From contig ML677476.1 of NCBI GenBank assembly GCA_007922305.1, forward strand, positions 377,675-441,674: DNA of 64,000 nt, in the 5' to 3' direction. Below the pieces are notes generated by a model. The model searched no databases. It had not been told where the DNA came from and worked only from the letters and a program-made list of their open reading frames with translations. The stretch's first letter is position 1; each line of letters begins with the position of its first letter. The stretch is from Dermatemys mawii. Lineage: Eukaryota > Chordata > Testudines > Dermatemydidae. Made by a program: the position numbers and the translations under genes. Positions 55,315-64,000 of this stretch are shown one piece after another.

Positions 55315-56335
55315 ATTTTAGGAGAAGAGACTAAAAGGGCTTGGCTTGTTTAGCTCATTAGAACAAAGATTCAGAGGGGAAATGATTGCTCTGTATAAAT
55401 ACACCAGGGGGGGCACACCAGGGAGAGTGAAAAGCTGTTTAAACTAAAGCACTGTGTTATCACAAGAACAAACGAGTCTAAACTGGCCATGGATAAATTT
55501 TTGCGATGAATTAGATTTAAGTGTCTTAATATCAGAGTGTAGTTAAAGAAGAGCCTGTAATAGGAGTTGTGGGGGCAAACAGCTCAGGAAGTTTTAAGAG
55601 AGAGATGGACATATTTCTGAGTGGATTGCATGATGGGGCTGCTTGTGGAGATAGAGATTAGCAACCCTAGGGTCCCTTCCAGTTTTCTTTTTGGGTTCTC
55701 AAAATTTCATGCTTCAGGGCCACATCTGGGGTCAGGAAAGGATTCTTCCCCTCCCCTCACCAATGTATACTGTGGGGGAGGTTTGGTTTTGTCTTGTCTT
55801 CTTTATCTGAAGCATCAGAGATGGCCATCCCTGGAGATGGGACACTGGATGGGGTGGGCCAGTGTTTTGAGGTGGCACTGAGCATTCTCTCTCTCAGGTG
55901 CTTGGCTGGCTGGTTCTTGCTCACATGTTCAATGTCTAACTGACGATCTTATGTGAGTTCGAGCGGGAATCGTTCCACAATGGACAATGCCTCAGCTGGG
56001 CAGATGCCTTGGGATTTTTCTACCTTCCTCTACAATGTGAGGCCTAGTGATTTGCGGGGTCATCTGAGTATATCTCATTTAATCAGCTCCCTGCCATTGC
56101 AGGGACTTTATGGCACTGGTGCAACTCAGTCCCTCCTATTCTCTGCCTATGGCACACAATAATTTATTAATAATAATAATTTAGCCTCTAGAGAGCTGTA
56201 ATAGTTTGGTCTCATTTTGATGGTTGGGTTTAGTGTGGGATGTAGTTGGTGCGGGTAGTGTGTGATATATGGAGGGTCAAACAGGATGATGTGGTGGGCT
56301 CTTCTGGCCTTAAACTCTGTTACTCTACTGTTTGG
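55315..56335 (+). mobile_element. CR1-related LINE with long 3' UTR
   Basis: It begins with another CR1 C-terminal segment (aggagaagagactaaaaggg, cttggcttgtttagctcatt). It runs into a long UTR with ttcatgcttcagggccacat, cttgctcacatgttcaatg and cttcctctacaatgtgaggc. It ends near gggctcttctggccttaaac. This layout differs from the short-tailed CR1 copies and suggests an older subfamily. An (AAT)n-like insert lies at about 56158-56180. Confidence 0.75.
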
Positions 56336-56374
56336 CTCTAAAAATATGGTATTGCTCAACCAGAACTACTTGCT

Positions 56375-56450
56375 TTGACTCAGGAATATCCTATGGCCTG
56401 TGTTACTCAGGAGGTCAGGCCTTGAAAATCTATGAATCTCTGAAAACCTG
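56375..56450 (+). mobile_element. CR1 LINE extreme 3' end
   Basis: It has atcctatggcctgtgttact, then aggaggtcaggccttgaaa and atctatgaatct. Only the terminal bases remain. Confidence 0.65.
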
Positions 56451-56486
56451 AAGTTAGCCCTTATTGTTCATAAGAAGGAACTAGCT

Positions 56487-57280
56487 CAGGCGTGGGCAAA
56501 CCTTTTGGCCTGAAAGACACATCGAGGAATAGAAATTGTATAGTGGGCCATGAAGGCACACAAAAGTGGGCTTGGGGTGTGGGAGGTGGTGCAGGCTCTG
56601 GGGTGGGGCTGGGGATGAGAAGTTTGGGATGTAGGAGGGTGCTATGGGCTGGGACTGAGGGTTTTGGGGGATGGGAGGGGGATCAGGGCAGGGGCAGAGG
56701 TGCGGGAAAGGGTGCAGGATCCATCTGGGAGTGTGTGCTCAGCGGTGGAGCTAGGAATGAGAGTTTTGGGATCCAGGAGAATGCTCTGGGTTGGGATCAA
56801 GGGATTTGGAGAATGGGAAGGGGATCAGGGCTGGGGTGAGGGGTTGGAGCATGCGGAGAGGCTCAGGGAGTGCAGGCTTTGAGCGGTGCTTACCCCGAGC
56901 AGCTCACATAAGCAATGGTCCCTTCTACAGCTCCTATGCGGAGGCGTGGCCAGGTGGTTCTGCACGCTGCCCCATTCTCAGGCACTGCCCCTGCGGCTCC
57001 CATTGGAGCACATAGGAGCTGGAATGGGCCTATGCCATGGCTTCTGGGAGCTGCGTTTTGCAATCCCCGATCCTGTGCCCCGGCTGGAGCACCAGAGTGA
57101 GACCAAGCCGCTGGTGCAGCCCCTGACCCAGAACCCTGACCAGAGCGCTGGTGCAGCCCCAAATCAGTGCCTCAGCTGAAGTGCTGGAGTGGGGCCAAGC
57201 TATGTGGTGAGGCTTGCGGGCCAGTTTAAAATGGCTCATGGGCCGAATCCAGCCCGTGGACTGTAGTCTGCCCATCCCTG
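56487..57280. mobile_element. non-autonomous hAT element, GTGGGCAAACTTT family, copy 2
   Basis: A 794-bp element with ends caggcgtgggcaaacc and gtctgcccatccctg, flanked by a perfect 8-bp TSD aactagct (56479-56486 and 57281-57288). Like the copy at 10060 it starts with a gggcc-type leader and G-rich ggggatgagaagtttggg-type near-repeats. It also has a distinct GC-rich right half with cggccggatc-like sequence near the end. No transposase; the open frames are compositional. Confidence 0.9.
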
Positions 57281-57288
57281 AACTAGCT

Positions 57289-58720
57289 TGTGTTGGTTAC
57301 ACTTGATTTCCCATATAACTATTGATAATTAATCATTGATAATCAATAACCAATTAATGGATAACCAATAATTAAGAAATTGTGATTATATGTTTAGTCA
57401 GAAGCTTCTCTCATGTCCTGACTTAGTTCAATAATAACAAAACTCAGATAAATCCACTTTAATTAGGTTTATTGATTAACAAGTTCATAGAGAAGAACAT
57501 ACACAGAGGCATACAGTTACCAACAGCTGTTGAAGATTTTCCCCTATCATTGCCTGATAGTCTGTGTCCAGACTGCAAATGGTCTTACTTCCTCTTTGAT
57601 TTACGGTCAATTATACCGTTGCTAGCTAGTTAGTGTGTCATTCTGGTCCTTATTTATTGCCTCTTTCTGGTACACGCTTCTTATCTTAGGCTGTTACCAA
57701 GGTGCCCTGTTCCATTGCAAATTTCCAACTAGCTCAACATCTCTTGGGTAGTGGTTATTTATGTTTTTTAAGACATATTTATTTGTTTCATATCTTGTGG
57801 TTATTACCTTGCTAAGATATCTCCTAGAACAGTTTTCAGAACATGGTAAAGCTTAGTGCTTGGTAAAATTCTAATTTCTAAAGTTTCCTTCATCTTAACT
57901 ACAAAGCACCATTGGAGTCTTGCTCCTATAAAAAAATGGAAAAAGTTTCCCAGCTCAACTAGTAAAAACAGCATATCTGTTACCAAGCACAAGTTTCCCT
58001 TATGCTCCTATGCAAGTATAAGTAATACAGCAGCTAAACTTATCATTCCATCTTAGCGCTCTACCCAACAGCACCAGTGTCGTGGCTCCCTAGGAAATAA
58101 GGGAAGGCTGTAGATTGTATCAGCAAAGACAAGCTATGGAAGTGAACAACTATGATCACCACTGACTTGGATATGAATGTTCACCAGTCAGCACCTGTGC
58201 AAAGTGAGGGTGCAATTTACTAATTCTGATCTGGTAGTATTTCACACTCATTTTATTTGGGTCTAATTCACTACACGAGATGCAAGGCAACATACTTTGG
58301 CTGGTAGCGAGTGAATATCAAACCTATTGCACTTGTGAAAGACACTGTCAGCTCTAGAATGCTTCTGGCTGGCTTGTAATTCAATTACCCGGTAGCTAAC
58401 AACTGTGAGCCTTTCCTGTCCCCTCGCTATTACATTGGTATACAATACATGCAAACAATGCTATTTTAAACTGGAGATCAGTCACCTGCATCACAAGTAA
58501 AACATGGATTGATGTTTCTTTGGCAGTCTATATCTTTTTTCCATTTCAAAGGCATATCCCTTTTTTAAATTATTTTGAATCTTTAGCTCATACTGGTCTA
58601 TAGCTGGTTGGGAATTTTTAAATAAAATGTTTTTGTCATTGGAAAATGACAACTTGTTATAACCAAAGCTTTTCATGGGAAGTGGTCTGTTTTGACAAAC
58701 CTTTTGCCAGGGAGCTTTCA
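57289..58720. other. unassigned AT-rich DNA
   Basis: It opens with a dense cluster of ATTA/TAAT and ATTGAT motifs at 57318-57375 that is internally repetitive. No exon recognised. Confidence 0.4.
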
Positions 58721-58724
58721 GTAC

Positions 58725-59045
58725 ATGGATAGCTTGGTGGTTAAGGCACTCATTTGGCATGTGAGAGAACCACATTCAAGTCCCCACTTTGCCTGATTCT
58801 AACCAGCCTCTCTAATGACCAGACCACCAGCCTATGGAGTCAATCTCTGAGCCCCTGAATATTCGATTATTTAGACAAAGTGGAACAACTCCTACTGGCC
58901 ATTTTGAGAGCAACCCATCACAAAACAGCCCACTTGGTTAGGATAATCATCTGGGATGTGGAAGACCCAAGTTCAAGTCAATGCTATGCCTGCTTCAGGC
59001 CAGGCACTTGAACCCAGATCTCCCACATCCCTGTTACTTGTTCTG
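58725..59045. repeat. tRNA-like repeat cluster with inverted B boxes
   Basis: Three tRNA-like segments. The first (58727-58785) has agcttggtggttaaggcac and then acattcaagtcccc, like A and B boxes. The second (about 58932-58980) has cttggttaggataatcatc and agttcaagtc. The third (about 59005-59031), cttgaacccagatctccc, is inverted and can pair with the second. Probably degenerate tRNA-derived SINEs in a foldback arrangement, not a functional tRNA gene. Confidence 0.5.
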
Positions 59046-60300
59046 ACCAAGTGAGCTTCTGGCTATTCAAGGGTGTCTCACTTTCCCTCTCTCCCTCTGG
59101 TTTTTCATGAAAAATTTTGAACCGTCTCAGTTTTATCCCAGTGAGCAATGGAACATTCTTCAAATCTCATAAATACTCACAGGATGGGAAAACTGTTACC
59201 CACCCTGCTCTATAGTGGGACAGATTCTCATTTACACTAAGGACCTTTTATTCCGTTCTGAATTTTATACTTCCACACTGATAAGAAGAGGCCCTGGTGT
59301 AAAGAGGAATCTGCCCAATCAACTTTCCAGTATCAAGACAATGGTCCATGCTCTCTTTCTCAGTTAAACCAGCTCAGCTATGCCCAGTTATCCATTGACT
59401 AGCTAAAATAATTGTTATGGGTGTTGATGAACATCATATCCACTGAACCTTAGAGATTACAGAGAGTTGACACATCTAGTTAAAAGCCTTTGTGACGTGA
59501 GTTTATACCATTCACTCTTATTGCTAATTATAAGTAAATTTCACAATGTACAAGAAATTCAGGTCAGCTTAACTATAAAGCAAAGATTTCCAGGCACTTT
59601 AAGTACGCAATAGGAGGAAGTAAAAATCAAATACAAACAACATCTTTTTGCAAGAATGTATGAGAAACCCAATGTTCTATCCAGTTCCAATTAGGGTTTT
59701 ATAATATCGTCTGTTACATTGACTCACCTTACCACAGCAGGAAACAGATGAGCTATATATCATGCTCCACTGAAGAAATCCATTCACTTCCATCAACTCT
59801 TGAAAGGTGCAGAAGACATTTCCTGTCTTCCCAGAAAGGAAAGGTAAGATTTGCATTCCTTTATTTAACATACAGGGAATTTATTCTCAGGTTATAAAAT
59901 ATAATTAACTACAAAGAAGGCTGTTTGAAACATTATGGCACTCACAATAACATAATGCTATGATGTTTTTTCAATTAAATGTGGAAGAGTCAAAAATAGT
60001 CAAAGGGCTAGCAAAAGTAAGAAGAGAAAATATGGAAAGAATCAAGAAATAATAAAAAGTGACCTTTACATAATGGGTGAATAGACAATAAAGCAGCAGT
60101 TAAGCAGAAGTGTTAAATTATATATATATATATAAAAATTCCAGTTCTCCTTTTTGTGCATTGTTGGCTTTGATAATATTCTCTTCTGAACAGGGATTCT
60201 GTCTCCGTATATATTGATTGCACACATAGAAAGCTACCTGAAGAACAATAATAGTTTATATAATTAGAAAGCAATTTCAAGAGAGAAACAATAATGAATG
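59046..60300. other. unassigned AT-rich DNA
   Basis: No exon or nameable repeat recognised. A (TA)n run lies at 60119-60134. Confidence 0.4.
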
Positions 60301-60304
60301 GGGG

Positions 60305-61086
60305 TGTCATACGCATAAAGTAGCCTAGAATTCCTGCTTACCTGTAAGGGGTTAAGAACCTGGTTGGTACCTGACCAAAAGAACCAATGGGGACTGAAGA
60401 TGCTTTCAAACCTGGGGATAGGGAAAGTGCGTTGTCTGTTGTCTCTCATTTGCTCTGGGCTTTCAGGGGAATCAGATAGTTTTCTTCTTTCCATTTAATC
60501 TACATTCTTTTTCATCAGCAACAGTAAGTAATTTAGCCAGGCAAGGCTATAGCTTATATTTGTTTTTTCACTTGTGAATTTCTCAGGTTTTGGGGAGATA
60601 TCCTGTGTTTTCTCTGTACTTTGAACTCAGCAGAGGGGGGAGGAATTCCTCTGTGGTGTGAGTTTTCTTATGTTTCTTTTTGTGATTGCAAAGTGTTTTC
60701 CACTGATTCCTATAGAATTTTTGGTTCTCTCCTTTTCCTTTAATTAAAATCTTTCTTTTAAGAATTTGACTGCTTTGTTTTCCATTGTGTAAGATCCAGG
60801 GCTTTTGGATCAGGCTCACCTAGCAGGATTGGTGAGCGGTTTTTCTCAAGCCTTCCCCAGGGAGGGCGGTAAAGGCTGGGGGGATTTTTGGAAAGAGAGG
60901 GGGCTCCAAGTGGCCCTGCCCCTAGTTCTTGGGGTACACTTGGTGGTGGCAGCATACTGTTTCAGAGAAAGGAGAAATTTGTGTCTTGGGGAACCTATGC
61001 TGGTAAAATAAGCTTAGGGGGTCTTTTCATGCGGGTCCCCACATCTGTACCCTAGAGTTCAGAGTGCGGGGAGAGATACCCTGACA
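60305..61086 (+). mobile_element. LTR, TGTCATA family, copy 2
   Basis: A 782-bp unit starting tgtcatacgcataaag and ending taccctgaca, homologous to the LTR at 39747-40534 over its length. Flanks ggggg and ggagt share only part of a TSD. No internal region is attached. Two family members 20 kb apart in the same orientation could mislead an assembler or serve as recombination partners. Confidence 0.8.
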
Positions 61087-62560
61087 GGAGTGGGGGGGAG
61101 GGGTGTTGCACTTTTGTAAGAAAGGGAGGAAGATAACCTGGTTTCTATGAATAATTTAGGACAAATTGAGTCTTTTCAAGACTCAGCTTATGGGAGGGGA
61201 GCAGAAGCACACACAAGAGGATTTCTGCCTGTAATGCTGAAATAATACAGGCTGGAAGTATTAAGGCACTGATCCTGCAATGGTGCACGTGGATCACCCT
61301 AATGAAGTCAATGGGACTTTGCACACGTACAGTACACAGAGCTTATTGCAGGATTAGGCTCAAAGGTTTAACTCTTAGATGCTTTAGAAAATCCCATTCT
61401 TTTCAACCAAATGCTTCTACTTCAGAAGATGTAGACCTGAATTGCTCTAAATGACTATTAAAAGAAGTCCCATTGACTCTTAATAGATCCAAAAGGCATT
61501 TTTGTAACTTTGTAAGAATCATGTACAAAACTCATTTATATTTTGTTTTTCTTACAAAATTTTACAGTGAACATGTTTGCCATTTCCTTGGGGGAGATTT
61601 CTCAGTCCTATGTGCAAATTTAACAAGATTCACAATTTCAATGACATGGTTATTTTCACCACATGCCACAGCATATATTTTCTCAAATTTTTGATGCAAA
61701 AGTCACTTGTATGTGAAAAATGCTTCTTTTCACTTGGATATGAGCATAGTTTATTCTAAGACTGGCCCAGTTCCATTTGAAAACAGATGCATTTTTGCTT
61801 GAAATACTTTACCAAAATTTACCAAAAAATCCTCCCACTGTCTAGTTCTTAATGAAATGCAAGAAAAAAATAATTTTATTAAGAATATTTCTTTAATCTC
61901 AAGGACTGGTGCAGTCATGCACATTATTACATTTGGAAATAGAAAGATAAAGTTATAAGATAACAAATGTGTGGTAATGATACTTTAGAGTCAAACAAAC
62001 ACAGCACCATAAACATGTATTAGCAGGAAATAAAATGTATGTTGATTAACCCTAAAGATAAGCATTAATCTGTTTAGTGTTCATACATTCTAGAAATTAG
62101 GGGCGGAACCTTAGCTATTGAAAATGAACATAGTTGAATTACCAACTGAGGAATTGGCAATGTGTAATGAATCCATATGCCACAGACATTTATGAGATAC
62201 TTCGCATGTACAGAGGAGTATCTGAGTAGCTGAGATTAGAACCTTGGTTGCACAAAACACAGGACTAGAGCAGTTCAGCTAAAGCAGAAACTCTTTTAAT
62301 GTTAGTGGTAGGAGGTCCCTTATCCTCTATGTGGGTGATCTGCTAGAGGACAATGTCACAGGGCCATTGTACTACTAGATTGCCGATACCTCTCACCAGA
62401 AATGTCTCCAAATAGCCAATACCTTACCTACCTCAAGAGGAGTGCAGACAGACATTAAGACTGTGTGGGACAAAATGGACCAGTTCCCTAGCTGATACAA
62501 ATGGGTGTAGCATCCCTGAAGCCGATAGAGGTACATCCATTTGCACCACCGGAGGATAGG
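61087..62560. other. unassigned DNA
   Basis: No exon or nameable repeat recognised. Confidence 0.4.
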
Positions 62561-62603
62561 ACCCATTGCTTACTGTGTCAGACAAGCACAGTAAGCAATG
62601 GGT
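62561..62603. repeat. perfect 17-bp hairpin with 9-nt loop
   Basis: acccattgcttactgtg (62561-62577) and cacagtaagcaatgggt (62587-62603) are exact inverted copies around tcagacaag. No transposon ends were seen on either side. The stem is short for a pre-miRNA. Confidence 0.9.
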
Positions 62604-64000
62604 GAGCAGCGGAGCTGGCTATACCAGGAGGAAAATGCAACCTGCTTTCCCTCACATGCTCCCTGTCTCTTTGCAAGTAACTCTGGAGACCCACTTCCGT
62701 GGCATATGGAAATGTCAGCTAACCCCATCGTCGTTTTACCAAGAATACATTAAAGTAAAACCAACAACCTCCAGCTAAACCAAGCACAAAATTAAGCTAA
62801 TAACAAATCTACCTGGCATCATGCCCTTAAACGTCCTAAGACTGGGCCTTGAGCAATGGGCCAATGGAAGTGATTTGCAGCCCAGCCACTAACTCAAGCC
62901 AGTTAAACCATGGCTACTGAGAGACAAAGCCTCCAGGCTCATCCTAACTACAATGACAGGAAGAAAGATCCCCAGAGATAAACGGGTCCTGGGCCTTACA
63001 GGGATTTGAAAATACTTTTTCAATTGCACCTAGAGTGAAACAGAAATGCAGAGTAAGGATTCAAGCACACCTCTCACAAGCTAAGAGACCTGTCCAGTGC
63101 AAGAAATGGGCAGCTGAATTTTGCACTGGATAGGGCCATCGGGTGGACCTCTGAGGCAGCCCTGCATCCCATCAGCGCATCACTATTCCAGTGCTGATCA
63201 TTCCCCACCTATGCATTGAACATGAATCCAGAAGGCATATGAATGTATTCATCTCGGTTATTCAGGAAGGTTGTGACTAGGACTATGTATTCACACTGGG
63301 GAGAAGGAATCCCCCTCAGCATTCTCATGGGAGCTGCTCAGAGGTTGGGTAGGTGTAGGCGGAGTTACTTGCCCACTTACTCCCTGCCCAGAGCAGGTGA
63401 AAAGAGAATGAACAGAGACTTAACTCCTGCCCTTACTCACTGGCCAGAGTCATGAGGAAAGCAGAGGGAGCTGGGAGTAGAAGTTGGCATTGGTGCTGTA
63501 GGACAGCAGCAAATTACTATCCTGAGGAGCAAGGAGACAGCAAGAGAGGAACTGAGGCAGAGAAGGATGTCTCCTAGGGATACTTCTGGGAGCTCATGCA
63601 CTACCCATTGCTCAGGGTTGTATCCAATGTCACCATCTAGCCTTAAATCTTACTTTCCTTCTATGCAGATGGCCACCTCCCTGCTTTCAATTATAAATTA
63701 AGGGCACTGGTATGAACTAAACCAAAGGGGCTGAATTCAAACTGGGTTTGCACTGACTTATGCTGCTGTAACCCCAGGTGCATGGTCCCAGGAGTAGAAA
63801 GTCTGCTGGGGAGACATCTATGGTACCCATATCTTCAGCATCCCCTCCACAATGGGATGGACAGTATGGGCAAATGCAATCCAGTAAGTAGCTAGGAAGG
63901 AAGTGTTGCAAAGGTGGATAGTGCACGTGCTAATTTAGTGCATCCCTTCTGCAGTCTCCACAGGGAAGATTCCTATGGAGATCTGGCTAGAAACTAAATC
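62604..64000. other. unassigned DNA
   Basis: No exon, RNA gene or nameable repeat recognised to the end of the window. Confidence 0.4.

Noticed and set aside
56492..57275. 115-, 97- and 90-codon frames on both strands
   Set aside because: Entirely inside the hAT element at 56487-57280; strand-symmetric openness reflects GC content.
58725..58800. A functional tRNA gene
   Set aside because: Box-like motifs are present but the acceptor stem and anticodon arm do not form a proper cloverleaf by eye, and similar degenerate copies lie beside it.
60305..61086. Pairing with 39747-40534 as the two LTRs of one provirus
   Set aside because: The LTRs are too diverged, flanks differ, and the 20 kb between them holds unrelated elements in mixed orientation.

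Overview
The window looks like intronic and intergenic DNA from a reptile, most probably a turtle. It is AT-rich, shows no bacterial gene organisation, and is packed with CR1-type LINE copies of several ages and orientations. It also holds tRNA-derived SINEs with a CR1-like 3' tail (the design described for the tortoise Pol III/SINE), non-autonomous hAT and Tigger-like DNA transposons, Ty3/Gypsy and gammaretrovirus-like remnants, and LTRs. One 10-base run of N (26278-26287) marks an assembly gap. Repeat family names rest on recognised protein motifs and on terminal repeats and target-site duplications (TSDs) read by eye. No database search was run, so exact subfamily names are not given.

The only cellular gene I can support is on the + strand: the last two coding exons of a cysteine-rich secretory protein (CRISP). 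They lie at 35980-36068 (hinge region) and 38128-38255 (ICR/ShK-like domain, stop codon), joined by a canonical 2059-bp phase-1 intron. Together they carry the 10 cysteines expected of the CRISP C-terminal half. I could not find the upstream SCP/CAP-domain exons in the preceding 36 kb.

Layout. 1-10 kb: mostly unique non-coding DNA with small DNA transposons (2297-2420, 3217-3432, 3528-3790, 4872-5022), a SINE with a 13-bp TSD (4596-4698), MIR-like fragments, and an LTR-like block with a TATA box and an 82-bp tandem repeat (about 7.6-8.55 kb). 10-22 kb: hAT elements nested in CR1, CR1 3' ends and further MITEs. 22-28.9 kb: two scrambled or 5'-inverted non-CR1 LINEs, a dimeric tRNA-like SINE, a solo LTR with a 4-bp TSD (24604-25265) and a SINE-interrupted LTR. 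29-38 kb: a minus-strand transcript-like block, CR1 fragments, a 1156-bp hAT element and the CRISP exons. 39.7-50.5 kb: a retroelement pile-up with an LTR, two Ty3/Gypsy pol remnants in opposite orientation, CR1 5' and 3' parts, and a deleted gammaretrovirus-like provirus. That provirus carries a 73-bp inverted duplication of its LTR-end/primer-site region. 50.5-52.7 kb: an odd block with an antisense CCHC zinc-knuckle reading frame and a decayed ORF that resembles a Maverick/Polinton-linked protein. 54.9-64 kb: CR1, a hAT element with a perfect 8-bp TSD, tRNA-like repeats, a second LTR of the 39.7-kb family, and unique DNA.

The best candidates for something unusual are the Maverick-like relic, the inverted duplication in the provirus leader, the scrambled LINEs, and the CRISP 3' end standing apart from its 5' exons. 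I did not find evidence for a wholly new functional system.
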